A DNA stretch of 64,000 nucleotides from Lineolata rhizophorae (Eukaryota > Ascomycota > Dothideomycetes > Lineolatales > Lineolataceae). The stretch is taken from positions 141,940-205,939 of the forward strand of contig MU001688.1 in the NCBI GenBank assembly GCA_010093515.1. Direction: 5' to 3'. This document shows, piece by piece, positions 23,601 through 33,534 of the stretch; position 1 is the stretch's first letter; every line of letters begins with the position of its first letter. Both the position numbers and the translations under genes were made by a program. The notes under the pieces were generated by a model, which had not been told where the DNA came from, made no database searches, and saw only the letters and a program-made list of their open reading frames with translations.

Positions 23601-24258
23601 GGACGACGACAACGTCTTCGAGTCGCGCACGGTTCTGCACCACCTCGCGCACATGGCCATGCACGTCGACATCGTCGACTGCCAGATCTTCGCCGGCGCT
23701 CCCCGTCTGCTCGGCCGCTCCATCACCAACCAGGACTACCAGGGTGCAAAGCGCCGCATGCAGGAGAACTGGGCGCCCACGGCGCGCGCCCGCGACGCCA
23801 CCTTCTACGCGCTGCGCTTCCTCGGAGCCGTGCTGCTGCCAGAGGACCACCACCACCACCACGGCGGGGTGCAAGCGGGGTCGCCACCGTCGGCCCTGAG
23901 CCTCGACTACTCGGCGCGCGACGACTTCCTGCTCAACCGGCCATGGGTGCTGTACTTCGCGACGCTGATCGTGTGGTCGTACGGGTTCGCGCTGGACGGG
24001 CCGATCCGGCGGCCGTACGGGCTGGCGTCGGACGAGGCGCGGCTGCGCGACATGGGCGACTTCCTGCGGCGCGTCGGCGGCGTGCGGGCCCCCGACGACC
24101 TGGCCAAGACGGCCGAGCGCAACCGCTGCCTCGGCCTGCTGATGCTCATGCGCGACATGTTCCGCAAGACGCGCTGGGAGCTGCTGCACGAGGCCAGCAC
24201 GCTGCTGAACAAGTGCGTCGAGATGCTGGCGCCGGGGCAGGGGCAGAGTGGGGGGTGA
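20634..24258 (+). CDS. C2H2 zinc-finger transcription factor with fungal_trans domain
   Basis: Two exons: 20634-21081 and 21206-24258, with a 124-base intron (GTGAGT donor, GCTAAC branch site, CGCAG acceptor). Product 1,166 aa. Residues 35-47 are poly-Ala. A basic patch (SSRKRRRSRKG, 111-121) precedes two tandem C2H2 fingers: Cys128, Cys133, His146, His150 and Cys158, Cys163, His176, His180. The codon for His150 is created by the splice junction. A Gln/Pro/Ser-rich region (about 200-600) follows, then a fungal_trans-type middle homology region (about 610-900) starting at VYIGSYWLHFHPQLPILHRP. A His5 run sits near residue 1032. Two fingers plus fungal_trans is the Klf1/Adr1-like architecture of nuclear regulators; target genes cannot be deduced. 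The long upstream desert suggests extensive regulatory sequence or leader. Confidence 0.93.
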
Positions 24259-26516
24259 GATTTGGTGTTGGGGGGGAGAGTGGGTGATGGAGGGACGGGA
24301 GGGACGGAAGGAGGGATGAAATGGGATTGGGGAGAGGAAAGGAGTATGTGGGGACTGCATGGTCTCAATTGGGTTAGACGAGTATATGGGCATGCGTGAA
24401 TGCGTTCGAGCTTTTTTTTGGTTTTTTTTTATGGAGCCTGTTGGGAACGGACGGGAAAAATCTCGTATTAGCGAGATATTTTGGAAGAGCGGTTGGTTTT
24501 CGGGTGAGTGGGAAAAAGGGAAACGAAGGACGGGCATGCGGGAAGAGGGTTTTCGAGGGGCCCTTGTTATGGCGCAATTCGGGGGGTCTCTCTCTGGAGA
24601 TTTGGACTTGCGGTTGCGTGAAAGTGACTGCATTTTAACTTTTGATGTGTATGGACAAGTTTTTTCTTTCTTCTTATGGTTGGCTTTGCGTGGGAGGAAT
24701 TAGGGCGCCTTTTTTTTTAGTTTGTTTGCTGTTTTTATCTGCTTACTATTTAGTGTCTCCCTGATCTGCTTTTGATCTACCGGTTTTTTCCCGCCTTCTT
24801 TTACCTACTCTCACCTCTTTTCTCTCTCTATCTCCGTCCCGACTTTCCCTGTATCTATCGAGTCGGTCTTTATATTGGCTCTTCTGGCTGGGTTGCAGGG
24901 GTTTGTGTAATTATTGGCAAGTCAGTTGGTTAGGGCAGGCTGATCGATCGAGGGTGTATTTTGTGGATCTTCTTCCTTCTTTTCATCTCTATATACCAAT
25001 GTGTGCGTTGGCTCCTTTTTTTTGGCTGGCTTTTCTTGTCTCTATGCTTGGCTTTGGCGTAGTGAGACTTTATTTTTCCATCATCTCTTTTTCCAAATGT
25101 CAGTCTGCCTCCCTCTCAAAGCTTGTTTTCCAAAGATGTTCTCTGGTCTGGTTTTCGTGCCTGGGAGGGAGGCTTCGGTTCCTGTCTTTTCCTCTTGTGG
25201 ACAGTACTATGGGAGAGAAGGATGTGTTTTCCTGACTCGGCCCCTGTTGTGAATGTAGCGCGTGTTTTCCCACCATTTTTTTCTTCTTTTCCTTCTTTTT
25301 AATTTACTTGATTTTGGCGTATGCTCTTTGTCTTGCTTGTGTTTTCGATGTGAGTTTTCTGTACGCTCGTGGCTCGCTTCATGACGATATATCTTTTGCC
25401 CTCTCCAAACATACCTGCGGTTATATTTCTTGCTCGTGATGGCTAACGAAGCGGCTATTGTTTGGTTTGGCCGGGCTGGGCTGGGCTGGGCTGGGTTTTG
25501 TGGGCCTGGGAATGGGCCGTGGTGGGTGGATCGACGAATGTGCTGCTGGGAAGGGATAAGCGGCTGGAATGGAAGAAATGGGTTGTAAGATCTGGCAGAA
25601 CAACCCTTTTTTTTGCAGATTTCCAACTGCTCTATGTGGGTGTTGTATCTAAGTAGTCAATTTTGGTAGTGAACGCAGTTGTTCTAAGTTGTTATTACGT
25701 GCGGGTGGTGTGCTGTGCCGTGGTTCAAGTGGTGGTTGGTTGGTAAATGGACGTTCTTTAGCAGAGATGTATCTCTGGAATCATCTTGGGATAGACTGGA
25801 CAATTGTAAGATGGAGATGCCCACCAGTGCTGATATGCGCCTCTGCAGTTAAACAATAGCGAAATATGCATGGCAACAAATCGCATGATGACAGTATTCA
25901 ATACCAAAGGTGAAACAATAACTCTCATTATATCTACAAAGGCAATCAAGACGGGAAATTAAGATAAAAAAAAGGTTTAAACATGAAAGTGGTCTGTTGC
26001 GGATGCATAAATAGCTCGGCAGAGCTAATCAAGTTGGCCAACTTCACGCCGGTCGCATGTCATTGTAACTAGAAAAGTTTAGGAATGTGCTGCAGAAGCC
26101 AGTCATACGACCTAGTTCTGCGCAGCAACAAAGCCCATCAGCTCAGGCACGTTCAATTTTTTTTTTTCCCCATTCGAAAATCTTGACATCTGTCATCACT
26201 CTCTCCATTCAAACCGTCTTGTCAATACAGCTGGTTGAAGCGCAGGTACATCAAAGCTAGATTTACGTATTTCGGAGCTTACATTGCAAGCGCTGACAGC
26301 CGTACTTATGTACATTTCCGCCCGCACTTCACAGTAGCTATAGTATCTGCGGACTATTCTCCTCCTACCTTCGGCGACCTGTCATTGGAGGCAGCCTTGT
26401 ACCTTCACTCCAACTGTTTTTTCTTTTCCTACGACATCCTGGTCCACAACGCAGCATTCATCCCTCATTTTGTATTTGGACTACACATAAAGCGGAGCAT
26501 TAAGCAGGACGAAGCA
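24259..26516. other. T-rich 3' flank and AT-rich spacer
   Basis: Bases 24259-25650 are T- and G/T-rich on the plus strand (including several T7-T9 runs) and probably include the 3' untranslated region of the transcription factor. A short GGGCT repeat (about 25470-25493) lies in it. Bases 25650-26516 are AT-rich. Open frames here, including the TTG-opened extension 26235-26516 of the next gene, have no recognisable content. Confidence 0.5.
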
Positions 26517-26972
26517 ATGGCCAACGTAAATAAGAGGCCTAGCCCATCTGACGAAATGAAGCTCCTTCCAAGTGATAGCCGACCCATATCACAGGAAAAC
26601 GACGAGTCCTCGTTCCAGTTTACAGGCCCCTCGGTCAAGATGCGCCGGCATGCTGCTGACTTCAGCAAGAACACCGGCAAGGCATGCATGCAAGAAGAAC
26701 AGAACCCAAGCACTACTAACAGCCTTTCTCTTACGCATTTCAACAGCTGGAAGAGGCGCTTTCTTGCCAAGTTCAACAAGGTCTTTGCTGAGATTTGGGT
26801 TGATGTCGATGCGCTTCAGGGCCGCTGTGGCGCGCTTGAGAAAGAGAACAGCGCTCTCCACCAACGACTCGTCGAGGTAGAGAGAAAGATGAATAATATT
26901 CAAATGAAGGGTGACTTGGAAGCTGTCCGCGCTGTTTGTGAGAACACTTCAATGGAGGCATGCACCAACTAA
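26517..26972 (+). CDS. Orphan coiled-coil protein
   Basis: Single-exon ATG frame encoding 151 aa, starting MANVNKRPSPSDEM in the context GCAATGG. The frame is open upstream to 26235, but only from a TTG codon. The N-terminal half is polar and probably disordered. Residues about 75-95 are aromatic and basic (NSWKRRFLAKFNKVFAEIW). Residues about 98-125 (LQGRCGALEKENSALHQRL) show heptad-spaced Leu/Val typical of a short coiled coil or leucine zipper. The preceding basic stretch is not a bZIP DNA-binding signature. I recognise no family. It lies 677 bases upstream of an F-box gene on the same strand, in the AT-rich island. Function unknown. Confidence 0.5.
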   Translation: MANVNKRPSPSDEMKLLPSDSRPISQENDESSFQFTGPSVKMRRHAADFSKNTGKACMQEEQNPSTTNSLSLTHFNSWKRRFLAKFNKVFAEIWVDVDALQGRCGALEKENSALHQRLVEVERKMNNIQMKGDLEAVRAVCENTSMEACTN

Positions 26973-27649
26973 ATTGCTACCACTTTGTCAGGGCGCAACA
27001 TCACCACTGCACTATTCACCATTCTGTTGTGGTGGAGTCATGCTTGGGGGTAGTTTAACTTGTTAACGTGTTCATTTTCGACTTGAGAGGAATTCACATG
27101 TTAATTGGACGGCGATCCATAGTGGAAGCTTAAAGCAGCAAGGTTCAGGTTAGTTGCGGGGAGAAAAGAGGGGACATCCTGTTCGCCGTGGCTTATGAAG
27201 AGGTGACATGTTACTATGAACAAGGTGATCCTAAATCTAACAAATTGGTGAGGCTTAGAATAGTTTGTTTCTTGTAACAGAATACGGAGGTGCATGCTTG
27301 TAACACTTCATAGCGGTCCATGCACCCTTACTTTAAACAGTCGCTTTAACCTAACTCACCCAGAGTACTTTGCTACAAGTAATTTATCACTATATGAGTA
27401 TAAATTTCCCGTATATTTGTTCTTTCAAACCATAACTTTCTCTTTCCACAACTACTAGGGAATCTGTATCCTTGTCTGTTACGTCTTTCAACCCCCAACG
27501 CGACGCACCAACTTCGGCCTTTCTATCTTCATCATATCGGTCCGAAGCTAAGAAATAGCCACTAAATTTTCATGCTCCGGCTTCTGATACGGAAATTCGA
27601 ATAAAATCAAAGTCATCAGGGAATTCCCAGTACCTATTCCGTACCAGTC
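26973..27649. other. AT-rich spacer before the F-box gene
   Basis: Nothing recognised except the probable promoter of the F-box gene, with a TATATGAGTATAAAT segment at about 27393-27407 and pyrimidine-rich sequence after it. Confidence 0.4.
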
Positions 27650-29050
27650 ATGGCAGGGAAGCCAACCCTACCTACGCTACCGCCCGAGATGCTAGCAATG
27701 ATTGTCAAAAATTTGGCGGAGGACAGGAACAATTTAGTATGGCTTAGTCTGGTCAGCAAGATATTTCACGAACATACGTACCAGGAGCTCTACAGATCCA
27801 ATAGGGATGTCGAAATCGGCTGCCTTGGCCGCTTCCTGCAAACCATTGTAGATAACGAAAGGGCTCGGAACGCAGTCCGAACGATATATTGTGGCATTCA
27901 GCACTTGTACGAGGAACAGTATTGGAATTTTGACCAGAGAATATTCTATAATGTCTCCACTTCCCTATCGGCTTACATATCGCCGTTGGCTTTCAACTCT
28001 ACCGAAGCTGATATGATCCAGAGACTTGTCGACACCGGAAACGCGCTATACCTCTCTATCGCGCCTCTGCTGGTTTGTCCGAATCTTATCTTCTTCGGGA
28101 TCACGGAGGCCTGGGACAACTGGAACAGCACCATAATGCCATTCGTAAGAGAATCACCATCGTTTCATAAGCTAAGGAGCTTCCATTACGTCGGAAATGT
28201 CCTTCCAACTCTTCGGAAATTGTCGGATATTGAGACAATGTTCGCAAGCGAATCACTCCGAGAAGTGTCGATCACAGGCATGACGCTGAGCAAGCACTAT
28301 CTGGCTGACTTGGACAAGATGGGTCCAAAGCCGAAGATCCAAAAGCTCGTGTTCCGGGATGCACTGATAGATACGGATCCAAGCAGCGCTGCCAAACTGG
28401 AGCTTCTCTTCTCGAATTTCGTCGGCCTTCTGACGTTTGAATACTCATCACCTTACATCGAGTCCATAGGAACGAATCTACTAAGGACCGACTTGGATTT
28501 CCTCGGAAAGGCTTTACTCCAGATGCGTCATACGTTGAGAAGCCTCACTATTGACTTGAGCAAATCATTTCTATACCCCACCAGGAGGATAGATGCTGTA
28601 CGGCCACTGCCGCATGTAAACGAGCTGAGCAATCTTGAATACCTTCGGGTTTCATCGGAAGTTCTTCTTGGGAAGACGGAAGGAGATATGCCAAACACTA
28701 TGACAAGCCTGGCTACTGTACGCGATCGGCTTCCTTGGTGTTTGAGAAAACTCGAGATACGCAAGGAATACTACGGTTCCCCGCCAATAACGTCATTTGT
28801 TGAAGAACTCATACAGATGAAGGAACTAGGCGATATTGCATTGGAAGAGCTCAAACTTGTCGAAAGGGTTACTGCATGGGACGCCCTCGACATCATAAAC
28901 CGGCACCGGTGGTTCGATCGCAGGCTCATGAATATACGAACGCGCTCCGACCAAAGTACCATTTTTGAACAAACAAAGTCGAAGGAAATGGTCAGGGGAA
29001 ATAGCAGCCCCGTTGAGTATGATTTATGCATTATACGGTGGACTAAGTAA
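27650..29050 (+). CDS. F-box protein
   Basis: Single-exon frame of 466 aa opened by ATG in the context TCATGG. The N-terminus (about residues 8-50) fits an F-box: LPTLPPEMLAMIVKNL, then LVWLSLVSKIFHEHTYQELY. F-boxes bind Skp1 and recruit substrates to SCF ubiquitin ligases. The rest contains irregular Leu-rich segments (for example FHKLRSFHYVGNVLPTLRKL and LRSLTIDL) that may form degenerate leucine-rich repeats for substrate binding, as is common in the expanded and lineage-variable F-box families of filamentous fungi. No C-terminal domain is recognisable. Codon use is AT-richer than that of the genes on either side of the island. Substrate unknown. Confidence 0.8.
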   Translation: MAGKPTLPTLPPEMLAMIVKNLAEDRNNLVWLSLVSKIFHEHTYQELYRSNRDVEIGCLGRFLQTIVDNERARNAVRTIYCGIQHLYEEQYWNFDQRIFYNVSTSLSAYISPLAFNSTEADMIQRLVDTGNALYLSIAPLLVCPNLIFFGITEAWDNWNSTIMPFVRESPSFHKLRSFHYVGNVLPTLRKLSDIETMFASESLREVSITGMTLSKHYLADLDKMGPKPKIQKLVFRDALIDTDPSSAAKLELLFSNFVGLLTFEYSSPYIESIGTNLLRTDLDFLGKALLQMRHTLRSLTIDLSKSFLYPTRRIDAVRPLPHVNELSNLEYLRVSSEVLLGKTEGDMPNTMTSLATVRDRLPWCLRKLEIRKEYYGSPPITSFVEELIQMKELGDIALEELKLVERVTAWDALDIINRHRWFDRRLMNIRTRSDQSTIFEQTKSKEMVRGNSSPVEYDLCIIRWTK

Positions 29051-29589
29051 GGCACGGCTGTACGCAGAAGGCAACTCAAATGGTGTCGATCACATGGTGA
29101 GCTCAGAATGAGCGGAACAGAATTCTAGCATGCGTGGATTATTTCAACTTCTGTCCTGGTAACATTTTGTGGCTTTGTTACACCTCTATCACTGTGGGCT
29201 GCCACACCATAAGTTATATTATCTACATTCAGCTACAAAAGTTCAGGTGCACATAGATGACTACATACTAAAATCGAACGATGACAGGCTTCTACCTACA
29301 AATAAATAAGTAGACAAGGACGCACATGTAATTATAATTTTCTGAGCTCGAGAAAGAGTCTGATATGTCCTTGATCCGCCACGGATAGCATCTAATGCCT
29401 CCGGGTCGGATTAAGCGTCAGGGACACAAAAATCCAAGGTTTATTGTAAAGTATTCCAACCAGTTTCGCGTCATCTCTTATATGACCGTCGAAACCCATG
29501 AACTCCCAGCCAGGTCTACTTGTGACTATGACTCTGCCATCTTTCTCTTTAGCCGAACGCATTTTGCTGCAGCCCTTGGCCTCCTGCAA
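29051..29589. other. AT-rich stretch with an in-frame continuation of the downstream orphan
   Basis: Bases 29051-29390 show nothing. Bases 29392-29589 on the minus strand continue the frame of the 29590-30237 orphan beyond its stop with plausible protein sequence (SRPGWEFMGFDG, then NKPWIFVSLTLN). This may be a further exon: a GTTGGA donor near 29643 and a TTGCAG acceptor near 29585 could remove the stop while keeping phase. Confidence 0.3.
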
Positions 29590-30237
29590 TCATTGTGCCA
29601 GCATTTCGGCCAGTTCTGCCAGGAACTTCTGTCCAACGATCAGGAGTGCTAGTTCTCTAGCTTCTCTGCCGGCATGGATCCGCAAATGGTGTAACAGCCT
29701 GCTATAATGGACCTTCTTGTAACCGGATCTGGGGGTGTGCTGCCACCTGAACATTTGGCCAATTGGTGGTGGTTGGTGATTAGGTATCGGAGATGGTTCA
29801 ATGACCCAAGTCCTTTGGTCGCAATGGCCTATTTTGCTGCTGTTCTTCGAGTAATCCTAATGGTGGATTTGATGTCTTCTATAGAATCTCGAAACCTTTG
29901 CCAGGACCAAGGGTGCATAATGCAGACAACTTACTTTACCGCACATAGTCAGAATCTTTCTAGCGCAAGAACCAACGCGTATAGTGCCCCCCGACGGAAA
30001 CGTGTACTGCTCCGCACTGAAATACATTTTACCACGGCTGGGATATTCTACATTAGCTGTTGTCGTGATGAGAGAGTATAATCCCCGAAACGTGGCCAAG
30101 AGCTTGTTTCCGATGCGTGGGATTAAGGGGTCGCGATGCCTTTTTAGACCGGTTGGCAAGAACCCCATAATTAAACGAGTCAGAACAGGTTTCCCTCGCA
30201 TACGCTCTTCATATGGCATTATCGCGGTGCTTGACAT
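29590..30237 (-). CDS. Predicted two-exon orphan protein
   Basis: Proposed exons 30237-29935 and 29856-29590, joined by a 78-base intron with a canonical GTAAGT donor and TTAG acceptor in matching phase. Product about 189 aa. It begins with ATG (MSSTAIMPYEERMRGK) and carries LTRLIMGFLPTGLKRHRDPL, then a Cys-bearing central part (CARKILTMCGK), then a polar, Pro-rich segment, and ends in an amphipathic helix-like REARELALLIVGQKFLAELA. I recognise no family, so function is unknown. Support comes only from long open frames in an AT-rich region and a good intron. A further in-frame exon down to 29392 is possible. It could also be a decaying gene. No evidence ties it to a mobile element. Confidence 0.4.
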
Positions 30238-30537
30238 TCAAGGGATGATGCTCAGCCAAGCGTTTCTTTGGGCGGTGTACCTTTAAGAAACAAAATATGA
30301 AATGCGCTTGGCCATGCGAAGAGCAAGCATGGCTCTATGTGCGACGAACAATCCCGACGCTATAGAAAATTTCAAGTCATCAAAAATTGAGATTGCAAGA
30401 GCAGGAGGGTTACTGCCCTACAGAAATCCAAAATCCTTGATCGTGACCCGCAATTTTCCAAAACAATACCCATACTCCATAACTTTTATGTATGAATATA
30501 GAATACACTGACGCCGGCAAACTCGATTATCCAAACG

Positions 30538-32050
30538 TCACTCATCAAAACCAGTCCTGCCTTTCACAGCCCCATACGCCAGGCCTCCCTTGCCGAACAT
30601 GATCCTCAGATCGCCTGCGATGGCTTCAGGCTGCTCCCACGCGGCAAAGTGGCCACCAGATTCATGATCCTTTTCGTAGACGACGGTGCCGAGATTGCGG
30701 CCCCAAGCCATGGGCGGGCGAAACAGCTCCTTGGGGAAGTACGCCAGGCCCTTTGAAATATCAGCAACGGTGATCCGATTCGGTCGAATCAACAAATGAC
30801 GAAAGTGCACGATGGAGGGGCGAAAAAAAAAAGGGATAAAAGAAACAAACCCACCAACTTGACCTCGCTCGGCGCAATCATCTCGCCCCCTCTCCGGTTC
30901 AACAGCCCCATCCCCGCCTTCTCATTCTCGTAGTACAGCCGCGTGTGCGTCACCCTGCCCGCCCTGCTGAACCAGTAGATGCTCACCCACGTCAAGACGT
31001 CGTCGTCCTCCCACGGAAAATCGTCCGTCCACGTGACCAGCTTGTCGTAGATCCACGCCAGCAGGCCGACCGGGCTGTCCGCGAGCCCGTACCCGAGCGT
31101 CTGCGGCCTCGTCGACTGCATGTGGTAGTAGCCCATGCCGTTTTCCATGAAGTGCTTGGCGCGCTTCAGGCCGGCGGCGTCGGCGTCGGCCATCCAGCCG
31201 ACGAAGTAGCCGAGCATGCTGGCGGCGAAGGCGGCGAAGGCGAGCGGCCGCCTCCAGGGCGACGGCGGCCCCGCCATCACCATGTTCGTGTGCAGCACCC
31301 GCAGCGACCCTGGGTACTGCCTCGCGAGGTGGAAGGCGATCAGGGCGCCCCAATCGCCGCCCTGGGCCGCGTACTGGGCGTAGCCGAGCGCGTGCATCAG
31401 CGCGTTCATGGCGGCCGCCTGGTGGGTCGGGGCGAAGCCGCGCTTGGCGACGCGGCCGCTGAAGCCGAAGTTGATCAGCGAGGGCACGACGATGTCGAAG
31501 GCGGGCCCGCCGGACGAGGGGCTGGCCTGCAGGAGCGGGATCAGCCGCGTGGCTTCGTAGAAGCAGCCGGGCCCTGAGAGGCGGAGAGCGGAGTGAGCAT
31601 CATTGTTCTTGTCTCGTGGGGTAGCCCGACTCTGAAGCCAGGCAGCTGGACATCAAAATGAAAAAAAAAAAAAAAAGCTCCGAGAAACCTACACCCATGC
31701 AACCAGAGCAGCGGCACCGCCCCCTCGACCCCGCTCCTCACATGCACGAAATGCACCTCAACGGGCCCGAAGCGGCCGCTGGCCTCGTCGTCGGCCTCGA
31801 CCTCGACGTCGGCCACGAACTGCGGCAGCGACTCGTTGAGCCGGGTCTCGGCGGCCCGCCAGTCGAACCCGTCGCGCCAGCGCGACACCAGCCGCCGCAC
31901 CTCGGCCGCCGGCACGCCGTAGTCCCAGCCGGCGTCGTCGAGCTCGTCGGGCAGCGAGGCGCGCTGCAGGCGCGCGCGCAGGTCGCTCAGGTCGGTGTCG
32001 GGGACGCGGATGCTGAAGGGGCGGATGTTGCGCGCCGTTGCGGTGGCCAT
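30538..32050 (-). CDS. Epoxide hydrolase, EHN-type alpha/beta hydrolase
   Basis: Three exons: 32050-31693, 31573-30855, 30750-30538. Introns are 119 bases (31574-31692, with a T16 tract in the sense strand) and 104 bases (30751-30854). Product 429 aa. The epoxide hydrolase N-terminal region occupies about 8-115 (IRPFSIRVPDTDLSDLRARL). Splicing restores the oxyanion motif HGWPG (118-122). The nucleophile is Asp193 in GGDWGA and the catalytic His is His393 in SGGHFAAWE. The tail LAYFPKELFRPP is typical of fungal members. The family opens epoxides to diols, in xenobiotic detoxification or secondary metabolism; the substrate cannot be told here. The neighbouring Hos3 and PNS1 genes give no pathway context, so a detoxification role is only a guess. 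Confidence 0.92.
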
Positions 32051-33534
32051 TGCGGTGGCCGTTGCTTTTGTTCTTTTGTGGGCTCGCTTGAGAAGGATGT
32101 TATGTCGTAGCTGCGGTGGCGTGGCGGTGTGGTGGTGTTGTGATAGTGATAGTGGTGAGGTGTCGTGGTGGTGCGGAGGCGCGTGCGTGTACGAACTTGA
32201 ACGGCGGAGTCAAAGTCACACGATAATATAGGCACGTATCCCGGCCCCCAAACCGGAGACTCGACCTGTTTGTACCCGGCCAATGACCAATTCCCCGCAC
32301 TCCTGGGTCCGAAGAGTCGTTAGGTACACACCTAAGAGCGGAGGCCGCAGCAGTGGCGGAGACTTAAAAGGCCAAGCAAAGCCCCAACGCCTACTCCCAC
32401 CCCGCTGCGTACCTACGTCGTAGACAGGTCCTCCGGCCGCCGACTCACACGGTCTTACTGTCCGCCCGCCCGCGCGTCCCGCACCCGTCCACGCATCCCG
32501 GCCTTTTCACCGCGGCGAGCCTCGCCCCGGGGGCCTGCGGCTCCAACGCTTGGCTGCCCGCCTTAGGCACGTGGCCCGGAAGCATCCCGCCATCCGGCGG
32601 CGGGCCCGCGCGGCCAATTTAGGCGCGGCCCCCGAGGGCGGAGGCCGTTTGCGTACATGTACGTGCATTGCCCCGAGGGACCAAGCTCTCCGTTCCACGG
32701 CGAGAAGGCCTCGAGGCCGGACCTCGACGCGAGGTCGCACCTGCAGGCGTCGGTGCGTTGGCGCCGTGCGAGGTGCATAGGCGCTTACTGATTGGTTGCG
32801 GAGCTCCCTGCGAGAAGTGCTCAACAGTGTCTGTGGTGCCGATTGGCTCGCCATCAGTATCGGACTGACCGCACCCAGCTCGACCTTGAATCAACCTCAC
32901 AAAACGTACGGCACAAAGAGCGGATTGACCCAGCAACCGTTGAATGCATAAACAAATAAGGACAATTACTCGAACATTGCAACAAGACCGACTACTACCT
33001 AGAAAACAAAGTACTACACGCAATAAGACATTGTGGAGGTATTGGGGGTATCTCGATACTGATAGAAACCGAAGCCAACCAGTTTCCTGCGCGCAGTAGA
33101 AAAGGGAAAGAGAGAGGCCGAAACCCGACCCTGAATTTGCGCTTCACTTTCTCCTTACTCCGCGCTTTCCGAATTCTGGTGTTCTTCCCTTAATAAAAAA
33201 GAAAAGGGTGCAAAAGGGAAGAAGAGGAATCCATACAAACGCAGAGTATAGAGATAAAAGGAATATTACACTATACCAGGAAACACATACCACGCTCCAG
33301 ACAAGGAAAAACTCCGAAGCCCAAGACACACACCCCACGCACCGTACCCGCTCGAACAAGTCCGAGCCACTCACACCGCAGTCCACGACCCGCAAACCAC
33401 CCCATTGCCCATCACCAACCCCAGCTCCCTAGCCTAGAAAACACATCCTCCTGAACCCCGACCCCAAAAAAGCAAATCCGACTCCTGATCCTCTCCACCC
33501 CTTCCCCTCAATATAGACAAAACCCCCCGCCCCC
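32051..33534. other. Spacer upstream of epoxide hydrolase and 3' of Hos3
   Basis: Bases 32051-32240 carry GTG/CAC-rich repetitive sequence next to the epoxide hydrolase start, probably its promoter. Bases 32280-32720 are GC-rich with the CCTACGTCGTAG-type motifs seen elsewhere. Bases 32880-33530 are AC-rich and lead into the 3' end of the Hos3 gene. I see no supportable gene. Confidence 0.4.

Noticed and set aside
23404-24633. A 409-codon minus-strand frame antisense to the transcription factor
   Set aside because: It overlaps conserved fungal_trans coding sequence and has no recognisable content.
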